Positions 50,969 to 59,079 of a stretch of DNA of 64,000 nt are shown here, piece after piece (within the stretch, counting starts at the first letter, position 1; each line of letters begins with the position of its first letter). The translations under genes and the position numbers were made by a program. The stretch lies in contig NZ_VUKD01000003.1 in assembly GCF_009193155.1 (NCBI RefSeq), positions 310,001 to 374,000 on the forward strand, in the 5' to 3' direction. Source of the stretch: Georgenia subflava (GTDB taxonomy: Bacteria; Actinomycetota; Actinomycetes; Actinomycetales; Actinomycetaceae). Below the pieces are notes generated by a model. It made no database searches, was not told the DNA's origin, and was given only the letters and a program-made list of their open reading frames with translations.

Positions 50969-51120
50969 ACGCGCCACGGATCTTGGAAAGCCGGATGCCT
51001 TGTGAGTGATCTGGCATCTCGTGGTCGAGCCGCCAGGTCACGCCATGTGCTTGGGGCAGGTATCCGCCGCAGTCAGGACGGGCACCGCGGCCCGGGACTG
51101 TCCTTGTGGGTCTGGACGGA

Positions 51121-51864
51121 TCAGTTTCGCGGCCGCTCGAGCACCGCGAGCACCGCGTCGGTGGCGTCACCGACATCGGTCCCGGAGGTGTCCACCACCG
51201 CCGCGGCCACCGCCTCGTAGGCAGGGCGGCGCCGGGCGGCCATCGAGGAGAACTGGGAGCGAGGGCTGCCGAGGGCGACCGAGCGCGGCGCGTTCAGACC
51301 GACGCGCGGCATGCCCGCGGCCAGGGAGACGTCGAGGAAGACGACGGTGCCCCCGTCGGCCACGTACCGCTCGAGGCGGGAAGCCGCCCGTTCGACGGCA
51401 CCGCTGCCCAGGGCGACCACGCCGTCCGCGGCGAGGGCCTCGGCCACGATCTGCTCCTCCAGCTCCCGGAAGCGTTCCTCGCCGAGGTCGACGAACAGCT
51501 CTCCGACGCTGGTGCCGGACCGCTCCGCCAGGACGGTGTCGGTGTCGACGAAGGGCACGGCGAGCCGCTGGGCGGCCTCGGCTCCGACGGCCGACTTACC
51601 GGCGCCGGGCGGACCGACGAGGACGAGACGCGGGATGCTCACGCCCACACCGTAACCGCCGCCCGCGCGACCATCGTCGTTCGTTCCTGCATCCCGGTGG
51701 ATGTGTGCACTGCCGCTGTCATGTGCACTGCCGTTCCCGTGTGCACTGCCGCTGTCATGTGCACTGCCGTTCCCGTGTGCACTGCCACTGTCGTGTGCAG
51801 TGCCGTTGCCTCGAGCATCGCCGCTGTCGTGTGCAGCGTCGCCCATGTGCTCCCCGTCGCTCAT
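51121..51864 (-). CDS. Second shikimate-kinase-like protein with repeat-rich N-terminus
   Basis: 247 aa. The kinase part (about 76-247) has Walker A GPPGAGKS (84-91), FVDTD with the shikimate-binding Asp, ERFRELEEQ and RRPAYEAV. The usual GGG is GSG (ALGSGAV) and the lid region differs (NAPRSVALGSPRSQF), so activity on shikimate is uncertain. Residues 1-74 are mostly DSGSAH/GNGSAH hexapeptides. ATG 51864 is called because it overlaps the aroK-aroB stop (ATGA); GTG 51642 would give the bare kinase. It is a diverged paralogue of the AroK half next door. Confidence 0.75.
   Translation of the reverse strand: MSDGEHMGDAAHDSGDARGNGTAHDSGSAHGNGSAHDSGSAHGNGSAHDSGSAHIHRDAGTNDDGRAGGGYGVGVSIPRLVLVGPPGAGKSAVGAEAAQRLAVPFVDTDTVLAERSGTSVGELFVDLGEERFRELEEQIVAEALAADGVVALGSGAVERAASRLERYVADGGTVVFLDVSLAAGMPRVGLNAPRSVALGSPRSQFSSMAARRRPAYEAVAAAVVDTSGTDVGDATDAVLAVLERPRN
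51703..51846 (-). repeat. Eight 18-bp in-frame repeats, N-terminus of the second shikimate kinase
   Basis: Units at 51703, 51721, 51739, 51757, 51775, 51793, 51811 and 51829, alternating ATGTGCACTGCCGCTGTC and a GCCGTTCCC form (36-bp higher-order period). The first three pairs are nearly exact; the last two units have drifted. Confidence 0.92.
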
Positions 51865-53642
51865 GCGCTCACCGCAGAGTAGGCGGCCCGGAGCTGCTCG
51901 GGGGTCGGTGCGCGCAGGACCGTCGGTTCGGCGATGTCCGTCAGCACCACGAACCGCAGCGCGTCGTCGCGCACCTTCTTGTCCCGGGCCATGGCGTCGT
52001 GGAGCTCCGGCCAGCGGTCGCCGCGGTAGGTCGTGGGTAGCCCCAGGAGGCTGAGCACCTTGCGGTGACGGTCCACCACTGCTGCGTCGAGCATTCCCGC
52101 GGCGTGGGCAAGCTCGGCGGCGAACACCATCCCGACGGCGACGGCATCGCCGTGGCGCCAGGAGTAGGCCTCGGTCCGTTCGATGGCGTGGGCGAGCGTG
52201 TGCCCGTAGTTGAGGATCTCGCGCAGCCCGGCCTCACGCAGGTCCTCCCCCACCACCCGCGCCTTGACGGCGACGGCACGCTGGACGAGCTCGCGCAGGA
52301 CCGGTGACGCGGGGTCCTGGGCGGCCGCGCCACCGTCCGCCTCCACCAGGTCGAGGATCCTCTCGTCGGCGATGAAGCCTGCCTTGACCACCTCGGCGAG
52401 CCCGGCGCGCAGGTCCGCGGCCGGCAGGGTCGTCAGCGCGGCAAGGTCGCAGACTACCCCGGCGGGCGGGTGGAACGCACCGACGAGGTTCTTGCCGGCG
52501 GCCGTGTTGATGCCGGTCTTGCCGCCGAGCGCGGCGTCGACCATGCCGAGGAGGGTGGTGGGGACGTTGACGAGACGGACACCGCGTAGCCAGGAGGCGG
52601 CCACGAAGCCGGCGACGTCGGTCGTGGCACCGCCGCCGACGGCGACCACCACGTCCTGCCGGCCGAAACGGTGCTCGCCCAGCCGGTCCCAGCAGCGGGC
52701 GACGACGTCGATCGTCTTGGCCGCCTCGGCGTCGGGCACCTCGTGGAGGACGACCTCGCGGCCGGCCGCGCTCAGGGCGTCGCCCAGCCGTCGGGCCCGG
52801 TCGACGGTGGCGGGGGCGTGCACGACGAGCACCCGGGACGCGTCGGAGCCGACAAGGTCGACGACCTCGGCGCCGAGATCGTGACCGACGACGACGTCGT
52901 ACGGGTTCGCTCCGGCGACGCTGATGCGGCCGGGCGCTCCGGGGACGCCGATGCGGCCAGGTGCTCCGGGGACGCCGATGCGGCCAGCGGTCTCCGCGTC
53001 GCTGGTGCGACCCCCCGCGTCCCCTGCCGTGCCTGCCGGCACGGTGCTGCCGGCAGGTGTCGGGGTGTCCGCCGGTGCGGGGTCGCCGACCGGTGCCGGG
53101 CTGCCGGCCGCAGCTGTGGTCGAGGCGGTGTGCCGCGCACGGGCGGACAGCAGAGCGAGGATCTCCTCCGCCACGTTCTGCGGGCTGCGGTCGTTCGTAC
53201 GCACGACGGCGGTCGCCACGGCTTCGTAGACGGGACGCCGTTCGGCGACGAGCGCGGCGAGCCGCGCGGCGGGGTCGCCGGCGAGCAGGGGCCGCTCCTC
53301 GGACCGGGACACCCGTACCAGGGCCTCCTCCACGTCGACGTCGAGGTAGACCACCGTGTGCCCGCGCAGTGCCTCGCGCGTGCCGGGGTGCAGCACGGCA
53401 CCGCCGCCGAGCGAGACAACGGCGTCGGTGGCGAGCAGCCGGGTGACCGTCTCGTGCTCCAGGTGGCGGAAGTGCTCCTCCCCGTGGGTGCGGAACAGCT
53501 CGGGGATGGTGGTGCCCGCGGTGCGCTCGACCTCGGCGTCGGCGTCGTACAGCTCGACGTGGAGGGCGCGGGCGAGCAGCCCACCGACGGTGGTCTTGCC
53601 CGCACCGGGCGGGCCGACGAGGACGACGTGGGGACTGGTCAC
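51861..53642 (-). CDS. aroKB: Fused shikimate kinase / 3-dehydroquinate synthase
   Basis: 593 aa joining two shikimate-pathway enzymes. AroK part (1-165): GPPGAGKT (10-17), ELYDADAEVE, EEHFRHLE, SLGGGAV (79-81 GGG), SRSEERPLL lid and ERRPVYE. A low-complexity linker (about 170-232) includes a 9-residue repeat GRIGVPGAP. AroB part (about 236-593): VVAVGGGATTDVAGFVAASW, PTTLLGMVDAALGGKTGIN, AGLAEVVKAGF, and the zinc motif NYGHTLAHAIE...HGDAVAVGM. GTG 53642. Both halves look active. It overlaps the second kinase gene by ATGA. Confidence 0.95.
   Translation of the reverse strand: MTSPHVVLVGPPGAGKTTVGGLLARALHVELYDADAEVERTAGTTIPELFRTHGEEHFRHLEHETVTRLLATDAVVSLGGGAVLHPGTREALRGHTVVYLDVDVEEALVRVSRSEERPLLAGDPAARLAALVAERRPVYEAVATAVVRTNDRSPQNVAEEILALLSARARHTASTTAAAGSPAPVGDPAPADTPTPAGSTVPAGTAGDAGGRTSDAETAGRIGVPGAPGRIGVPGAPGRISVAGANPYDVVVGHDLGAEVVDLVGSDASRVLVVHAPATVDRARRLGDALSAAGREVVLHEVPDAEAAKTIDVVARCWDRLGEHRFGRQDVVVAVGGGATTDVAGFVAASWLRGVRLVNVPTTLLGMVDAALGGKTGINTAAGKNLVGAFHPPAGVVCDLAALTTLPAADLRAGLAEVVKAGFIADERILDLVEADGGAAAQDPASPVLRELVQRAVAVKARVVGEDLREAGLREILNYGHTLAHAIERTEAYSWRHGDAVAVGMVFAAELAHAAGMLDAAVVDRHRKVLSLLGLPTTYRGDRWPELHDAMARDKKVRDDALRFVVLTDIAEPTVLRAPTPEQLRAAYSAVSA
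52924..52986 (-). repeat. 27-bp in-frame repeats in the AroK-AroB linker
   Basis: ATGCGGCCAGGTGCTCCGGG plus GACGCCG at 52924, 52951 and (partial) 52978, coding for the nonapeptide GRIGVPGAP between the two enzyme domains. Confidence 0.88.
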
Positions 53643-53771
53643 GCGGTCACGCTACCGCCGCGGCGCGGGGCCGGAGCCGACGGTCTCAGTCCCCAGTCGG
53701 CAGGCTGCACTCATGATCGCGCGTGCACCGCCGGGCGAGGTCGACGCACCGCGTCCGGCCCGCGGCCGGGC

Positions 53772-54986
53772 TCAGCGGCGCGTCTCGGGGATGGCGTCGA
53801 GGTAGCCGCGCAGGTTGCGGGCCGCCTCCCCGACGGAGTCCCCGCCGACCTTCTCGAGCAGCGCCTGGGCGAGGACGAGGGCGACCATCGCCTCGGCGAC
53901 CACGGCAGCGGGCGGCACGGCGCACACGTCCGAGCGCTGGTGGATGGCCTTCGCCGGCTCGCCGGTGGTGACGTCGACGGTGGCCAGGGCGCGCGGCACG
54001 GTGGAGATCGGCTTCATCGCCGCACGCACGCGCAGCACCTCGCCGTTGCTCATGCCTCCCTCGGTGCCGCCGGCACGGTTCGTCGCACGGCGCAGCCGAC
54101 CGTCGGCCGAGACGATCTCGTCGTGCGCGACGCTGCCGCGGCGGGCTGCCGTGCGGAAGCCGTCACCGATCTCGACGCCCTTGACAGCCTGGATGCCCAT
54201 GACCGCGCCGGCGAGGCGCGAATCGAGCCGGCGGTCGCCCGAGACGTGCGAGCCGAGGCCGGGCGGCAGGCCGTAGGCGAGGACCTCGACGACGCCGCCG
54301 ACGGTGTCGCCGTCGCGCTGGCACTGGTCGATCTCGGCCACCATCGCGGCCGAGGAGGCGGGGTCGAGGCAGCGCACGGGGTCGGCGTCCAGGGCGGCGA
54401 CGTCGTCGGGCCCGGGCAGCGGTGCGTCCTCGGGCGTGGCGACTGGGCCGATCGCGACGACGTGCGAGACGAGGCGGACGCCGGCGACCTGCTCGAGCAG
54501 CGCGGCCGCCACCGTTCCCAGGGCGACCCGGGCCGCGGTCTCACGGGCGCTGGCCCGCTCGAGAACCGGGCGGGCGTCGTCCAGATCGTACTTCTGCATG
54601 CCGACGAGGTCCGCGTGGCCGGGACGGGGACGCGTGAGCGGCCGGTTGCGGGCGACCTCCCGCTCGTCACCGGTGCCGGCGTCGATCAGGAGGGACTCGG
54701 CGGGGACGGGGTCGGCGGACATGACCGTCTCCCACTTGGGCCACTCGGTGTTGCCGATCTCGACCGCCACGGGGCCGCCCATGGTCTGGCCGTGCCGCAC
54801 GCCGCCGAGGATGCGCACCTCGTCCTGCTCGAACTTCATGCGCGAGCCGCGCCCGTGGCCGAGTCGCCGCCGGGCGAGGGCGGCCCGGATGTCGGCGGAG
54901 GTCACCTCCACGCCGGCCGGCACGCCCTCGAGGACGCCGACGAGGGCGGGGCCGTGCGACTCACCTGCGGTCAACCATCTGAGCAT
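53772..54986 (-). CDS. aroC: Chorismate synthase
   Basis: 404-aa FMN-dependent last enzyme of the shikimate pathway. [21 protein letters not shown] at the start, [34 protein letters not shown] and [11 protein letters not shown] are signatures. ATG 54986 is the family-normal start. It uses reduced FMN, the cofactor sensed by the two riboswitches in this window. 129 bases separate it from aroKB. Confidence 0.97.
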   Translation of the reverse strand: MLRWLTAGESHGPALVGVLEGVPAGVEVTSADIRAALARRRLGHGRGSRMKFEQDEVRILGGVRHGQTMGGPVAVEIGNTEWPKWETVMSADPVPAESLLIDAGTGDEREVARNRPLTRPRPGHADLVGMQKYDLDDARPVLERASARETAARVALGTVAAALLEQVAGVRLVSHVVAIGPVATPEDAPLPGPDDVAALDADPVRCLDPASSAAMVAEIDQCQRDGDTVGGVVEVLAYGLPPGLGSHVSGDRRLDSRLAGAVMGIQAVKGVEIGDGFRTAARRGSVAHDEIVSADGRLRRATNRAGGTEGGMSNGEVLRVRAAMKPISTVPRALATVDVTTGEPAKAIHQRSDVCAVPPAAVVAEAMVALVLAQALLEKVGGDSVGEAARNLRGYLDAIPETRR

Positions 54987-55317
54987 GGCCCCGATCCTGC
55001 CACGGCGAGACACGTCGCCCGGATGGCGTCCACGATCGGCAACCCGATGTCGTCGGGACGGCCACGTTGTTGGGACGGCCTCGTTGTGGGACGGCGGCCA
55101 CGTCGTCGGGACGGCCAACGGACGCTGTCGGGACAGCCGACGACTTTGGTCGGGACGGATGCTGTCGGGACGGCCACCGACGCTGTCGGAACGGCCGACG
55201 ACGTTGTCGGGACGGCCACCGCCGGTGCGAATTGGAGGGTGGATGTGGGTTGACGCCAGGAGGCTCGTGGTGAGGCCTGTTCGTACCGGGCGCCGCGCTG
55301 CGCTGCTGGTGCGCCAC
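54987..55317. repeat. 331-bp gap with degenerate short repeats between pilD-type gene and aroC
   Basis: From about 55048 to 55230, variants of GTCGGGACGGCCACG and GTTGTCGGGACGGCC recur every 17-29 bases, about nine times. No gene is supportable. It lies just 3' of the prepilin peptidase. Confidence 0.8.
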
Positions 55318-56058
55318 TCAGTGCAGCAGGTGGCCGCCGATATGCAGCGCGGTGGCCGCAGCGGCGCCGAGGAACAGCCACGGGCCGAGCGCGACGGCGC
55401 TGCGCCGGTGTGCCCGCCGCGTCAGCAGCAGCACCGCGGCGAAGACCCCACCGAGGATGAACGTGGCGAGCACGCCCGCCACGACGGCTGTCCATCCGAA
55501 CCAGCCCAGCCACACCCCGACGACGGCACCCACCTTGACGTCACCGAGGCCGAGCCCGCCGGTGCGCAGCAGCGCGAGCGCGAGGTACACCAGCCCTGAG
55601 ACGGCGCCCGCGAGTCCGGCCCGGCCGAGCGCCGGCCAGCCCCCGGTCAGCACGGCAGCGAGCGTGAGACCGACGGCGACGATCGCCAGCCCCACGAGCA
55701 CCAGGCGGTCCGGGAGCCGGTGGGTGCGCACGTCGATGACGGCGAGCAACGTCGCCGCCGCGGTCAGCGCGGCGCCGGTCAGCACGACGGACCAAGGCTG
55801 GCCGGTCAGACCGACGGCCGCGAGGATCATCAGGAGGAGGGCGATCGCTCCGTCGAGCGGGCGCAGGTTGGCGCGGACGCGTGCCCGTCCAGGCGCTGCT
55901 GCAGAGATGCCGACCTTCTTTGCCGGCGCCTCGGCCGCCGTGCCGACCTTCTCGGCCGCCGCCTCGGCCGCCGTGTCGACCCTCTCGGCCGACGTGTCGA
56001 CCTTCTTGGCCGGCACCTCGGCCGACGTGTCGACCTTCTTGGCCGGCTCAGCCGGCAT
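55318..56058 (-). CDS. A24-family prepilin peptidase
   Basis: 246 aa. Membrane aspartyl protease that trims type IV pilin/Tad-type prepilins. The two catalytic Asp are in [13 protein letters not shown] and [10 protein letters not shown] (GxGD), within about six helices. It lacks the N-terminal zinc/methylase domain of long PilD proteins. Residues 1-50 are an Ala/Lys/Val repeat ([10 protein letters not shown]). ATG 56058 overlaps aroE by 11 bases; a later start near the first helix is possible. No pilin genes are in the window. Confidence 0.85.
   Translation of the reverse strand: MPAEPAKKVDTSAEVPAKKVDTSAERVDTAAEAAAEKVGTAAEAPAKKVGISAAAPGRARVRANLRPLDGAIALLLMILAAVGLTGQPWSVVLTGAALTAAATLLAVIDVRTHRLPDRLVLVGLAIVAVGLTLAAVLTGGWPALGRAGLAGAVSGLVYLALALLRTGGLGLGDVKVGAVVGVWLGWFGWTAVVAGVLATFILGGVFAAVLLLTRRAHRRSAVALGPWLFLGAAAATALHIGGHLLH
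55915..56049 (-). repeat. 33-bp in-frame repeats, N-terminus of the prepilin peptidase
   Basis: GCCGACGTGTCGACCTTCTT followed by GGCCGGCACCTCG at 55988 and 56021, with degenerate units before. They encode [10 protein letters not shown]-like blocks and directly follow the aroE stop. Confidence 0.85.
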
Positions 56059-57034
56059 GCCTGTCCTTGCGGTCCGCGGGCAGCGTGAACGGTGGTGGCG
56101 AGCTCAGCACCTCTCCCCCGGCGGAGCGCCGCGCCAGCTCGCCGACGAGAGCGTCGCGCATGACCTCCACGTCGGGGGTCCTGCCCGTCATCAGCCGGAC
56201 CTGCGCCTCCGCCTGGTGCAGCAGCATCCCCCACCCCGGGGCGACGGTGCCGCCGGCCTCCTGCCATGCCTCGTCGATAGGGGTCGGCCACGGGTCGTAG
56301 ACCACGTCGAGCAGGACCGCACCGGACAGCGCGTTCGGCGAGCCGGCCAGCCGGTCGCGCATCACGGTAGAGACCGGGTCCGCGATCCCGGCGGGCACGG
56401 TGGAGATCACCACGTCAGCGGCGAGGACGGCGTCGGCCGCCACGTCGGGCGTGGACCAGGTGACGTTTTCGGTCGTGACGCCCATGCGGTGGGCGGCGAC
56501 TGCGGCGCTCCCCGGGCCGGCGAAGCTGCGTGCCACGAGGGTCGTGCGTGTGCAGCCCAGCTCGCCGAGCGCAGCGAGGGCGGAGGACGCGGTCGCGCGG
56601 GCGCCGAGCACCACCGCCCGCTGCGGACGCCAGCCGGCCGGTGCCGCCTCGCGGAGGGTCGCGACGATGCCGTGGACGTCGGTGTTGAACCCGGACAACG
56701 GCCCGGCGCGCCCCGCGCGCCCCGGCTGGACGACAAGGGTGTTCACCGCTCCGGTGACCTCGGCGAGCGGGTCGACGGCGTCCAGGAGCGGCATGATCGC
56801 CTGCTTGAGCGGCATCGTCAGCGACAGGCCGCCCCAGCTCGCGTCGAGCTGGTCGACGACGGCGGGCAGCTGGTCGGCCGTGACGTCCTGGAGCCCGTAG
56901 CCCCAGTCGTCCAGACCCAGCTGTGCGTAGGCGGCCCGGTGCAGCGTCGGCGAGAGCGAGTGACCCACCGGGTGGCCGAGCACGGCGCAGCGTCGGTCGA
57001 TACCGGGCGCGGCGAGGTCCTGTCCGACGGCCAT
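56048..57034 (-). CDS. aroE: Shikimate dehydrogenase
   Basis: 328 aa, reduces 3-dehydroshikimate with NADPH. AVLGHPVGHSLSPTLHRAAY, GGLSLTMPLKQA (catalytic Lys), GAVNTLV, GFNTDVHGI and the C-terminal GWGMLLHQAEAQVRLMTG are visible. The nucleotide loop is VLGARATAS rather than GAGG(A/S)(A/S)R, a diverged form. ATG 57034. 360 bases of repeats separate it from mltG. Confidence 0.93.
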   Translation of the reverse strand: MAVGQDLAAPGIDRRCAVLGHPVGHSLSPTLHRAAYAQLGLDDWGYGLQDVTADQLPAVVDQLDASWGGLSLTMPLKQAIMPLLDAVDPLAEVTGAVNTLVVQPGRAGRAGPLSGFNTDVHGIVATLREAAPAGWRPQRAVVLGARATASSALAALGELGCTRTTLVARSFAGPGSAAVAAHRMGVTTENVTWSTPDVAADAVLAADVVISTVPAGIADPVSTVMRDRLAGSPNALSGAVLLDVVYDPWPTPIDEAWQEAGGTVAPGWGMLLHQAEAQVRLMTGRTPDVEVMRDALVGELARRSAGGEVLSSPPPFTLPADRKDRHAG

Positions 57035-57250
57035 GCGGGTCGGTCCTCCAAGTCGGTGGTGCTGTCGATCGCGACCGTCCGGCCGCCAGCCAAGTTCTAC
57101 CAGCCGGGGCCGTGGGACGGTGCCGAGGTCCACAGCCGGCTCAAGGCGCTCGTTCGCCGGACCTGCTCGTCAGCTCGTGCCCGATGGCACGGCCGATGGC
57201 AGCCTCGACCGCCTCGGCGACCTCGTCCGGCGCACGGCCCAGGAGACCAC

Positions 57251-57401
57251 CGGTCAGGAGGTGCTGACTCGTGTCACCCCTCGGGGTCACGGTTTGCAGG
57301 TGGTCAACTCGTGTCCCCTGCCGGGGCCACCGGTCAGGAGGTCCTGACTCGTGTCACCCCGCGGCGGCCTCCGGTCACGAGGTGCCGACTCCTGTCACCC
57401 G
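57251..57401. repeat. Four 30-bp units spaced about 40 bp, ending over the mltG stop
   Basis: Unit CGGTCAGGAGGTCCTGACTC plus GTGTCACCCC at 57251, 57290, 57331 and 57372. The last contains the mltG stop codon (57395-57397). TCAGGAGGTCCTGA within the unit is itself palindromic. The remainder of the 360-base gap (57035-57250) shows no gene. Confidence 0.88.
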
Positions 57402-58558
57402 TCGGTCTGCGGGTTCTCCGCGAGCCAGGCGCGCAGCTCGGCGACGTTGGCGTTGTGCTCCTGCAGCGTCGCGGCGAACTTCGTCTCACCGGTGTCGAGG
57501 TTGACGGTGGCGAAGTAGAGCCAGTCCCCCTCCGGCGCCGTCAGGACGGCGTCGATGGCGGCCGCTCCCGGCGCACCGATCGCCGTGGGCGGCAGTCCTG
57601 CGTGGAGATAGGTGTTGTACGGGTTGTCGTCGTCCAGGTCCGCCTGGGTGGGAACGCCGCCGACCTTGCCGACGCCGTACAGCACGGTGGAGTCCATCTG
57701 CAGGCGACCGTTCACCTGTCCGGTGTCCTCGAGCCGGTTGTCGATGACGCGCGCGACCTGGCCGTAGTACTCCGGCAGGTTCACCTCACGCTCGACGATC
57801 GAGGCCTTGGTGAGCACCTCCTGGCGCTGGTCCTGCGGGACGTCGCGCTCGTCCAGGCGGGCCACCGTCTGGGCGACCATGGTGGAGAGGATCGTGGCGG
57901 CGTCGTCGCTCGGCTGGAACGAGTAGGTCGCGGCGGCCAGCCACCCCTCGGGGTTGCCGCCGGCCTCGGCCGGCAGGCCGATGAGCTCGGGGTCCTCGGC
58001 GGCGGCCTGGACGTCCTCGAGCGGGATCTCGGCGACGTTCGCGATGCGTTCGTACACCTGCATCGCCTGGAAGCCCTCGGGCACCGTGATGGTGACCTCG
58101 GCCTTGTTGGCCGGGTCGAGCAGGGCGGCCACGGCGTCGGCCGCCGCCATCTCCTGCAGGAGCGTGTACGTCCCGGGCTGGATGCGCGGGGCGTTGACGT
58201 TCTCCGCGAAGGCTGTGGTGAACGCCCGCACCGAGGCGACGACGCCCTCCTCCTCGAGCACCGAGCCGATCTCCTGGCCCGACGCACCCGAGGGGATCAC
58301 CACCTCGACCTCGCCCGAGCCAGGACCCGGGTAGTCCTCCGCGGCGGTCGTGGGGCGGCTGGTGACCATGTCCCGCACCTGCGGGAACGCCCAGATCGCC
58401 AGGACGGCGACGACGACCACGGTCAGAGTGAGCACCACCGCCGAGCGGCGGCGCCGCTGCTTGCGCCGGACCTCCCGGGCACGCCGGTGCTCCCGACGCT
58501 CGCGCCGCGGCTCCGACGACGCCTCCCCAGGGGCGCCGTCGACAAAGAGGTCGTTCAC
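57395..58558 (-). CDS. mltG: Endolytic peptidoglycan transglycosylase MltG
   Basis: 387 aa. An Arg-rich cytoplasmic N-terminus (15-40), one membrane helix (about 40-58), a LysM-like linker domain (IPSGASGQEIGSVLEEEGV) and the YceG catalytic domain with the catalytic Glu in KASIVEREV, plus LQMDSTVLYGVG, YNTYLHAGLPPTAIGAPG and a YFATVNLDTGETKFAATLQEHN end. Cleaves nascent glycan strands at the membrane. GTG 58558 overlaps ruvX (GTGA). Confidence 0.95.
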   Translation of the reverse strand: MNDLFVDGAPGEASSEPRRERREHRRAREVRRKQRRRRSAVVLTLTVVVVAVLAIWAFPQVRDMVTSRPTTAAEDYPGPGSGEVEVVIPSGASGQEIGSVLEEEGVVASVRAFTTAFAENVNAPRIQPGTYTLLQEMAAADAVAALLDPANKAEVTITVPEGFQAMQVYERIANVAEIPLEDVQAAAEDPELIGLPAEAGGNPEGWLAAATYSFQPSDDAATILSTMVAQTVARLDERDVPQDQRQEVLTKASIVEREVNLPEYYGQVARVIDNRLEDTGQVNGRLQMDSTVLYGVGKVGGVPTQADLDDDNPYNTYLHAGLPPTAIGAPGAAAIDAVLTAPEGDWLYFATVNLDTGETKFAATLQEHNANVAELRAWLAENPQTDG

Positions 58559-59079
58559 TCGCTCTCCTCGTTCCCAGCGGGCACGTCGGGCACGACCAGC
58601 TCACCGGCGGGGGCTCCGGTGCGTCGCTCGACCTCGAGTGCCTGCTCCACGATCATGACCGCGGCGACCTGGTCCACCACGTCCCGGTGCCGGCGTCCCG
58701 GGCGACCGGAGGCGTGCAGCGCCTGGTGGGCGCTGACGGTGGTCAGCCGTTCGTCGACGAGGCGCACGGGTAGAGGGTCCAGGGCGGCCGCAACCCGGAC
58801 AGCGTACCCGCGCGCGGCATCCGCGGCGGGACCTTCGCGTCCGGAGAGGCTGCGCGGCAGCCCGACCAGCACCTCGACGGCCTCGTGCTCGCCGACGAGA
58901 GAGACGATCTCGGCGAGGTCGGCGCCGTCCTTGCGCCGGGCGACCGTGCGCACCGGCGTCGCGAGGATCCCCGCGGCGTCGCAGCGTGCCACGCCGATGC
59001 GCACGGACCCCACGTCGATCCCGATCCGGACGCCGCGGCGCAGCGCGGCCGGCCCGTCGGCCGGGTCGCCGCCCGTCAT
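58555..59079 (-). CDS. ruvX: YqgF/RuvX-family putative Holliday-junction resolvase
   Basis: 174-aa RNase H-fold protein, linked in other bacteria to pre-16S rRNA 5'-end processing as well as resolvase activity. RIGIDVGSVRIGVA, VLVGLPRSLSGREGPAA, VDERLTTVSA and DQVAAVMIVEQAL carry the acidic site. ATG 59079 overlaps the alaS stop (ATGA). Confidence 0.95.
   Translation of the reverse strand: MTGGDPADGPAALRRGVRIGIDVGSVRIGVARCDAAGILATPVRTVARRKDGADLAEIVSLVGEHEAVEVLVGLPRSLSGREGPAADAARGYAVRVAAALDPLPVRLVDERLTTVSAHQALHASGRPGRRHRDVVDQVAAVMIVEQALEVERRTGAPAGELVVPDVPAGNEESE

Noticed and set aside
50928-51176. 82-codon minus-strand frame upstream of the SatD-like gene
   Set aside because: It runs through the two operators and promoter and has no recognisable features; better explained as intergenic.
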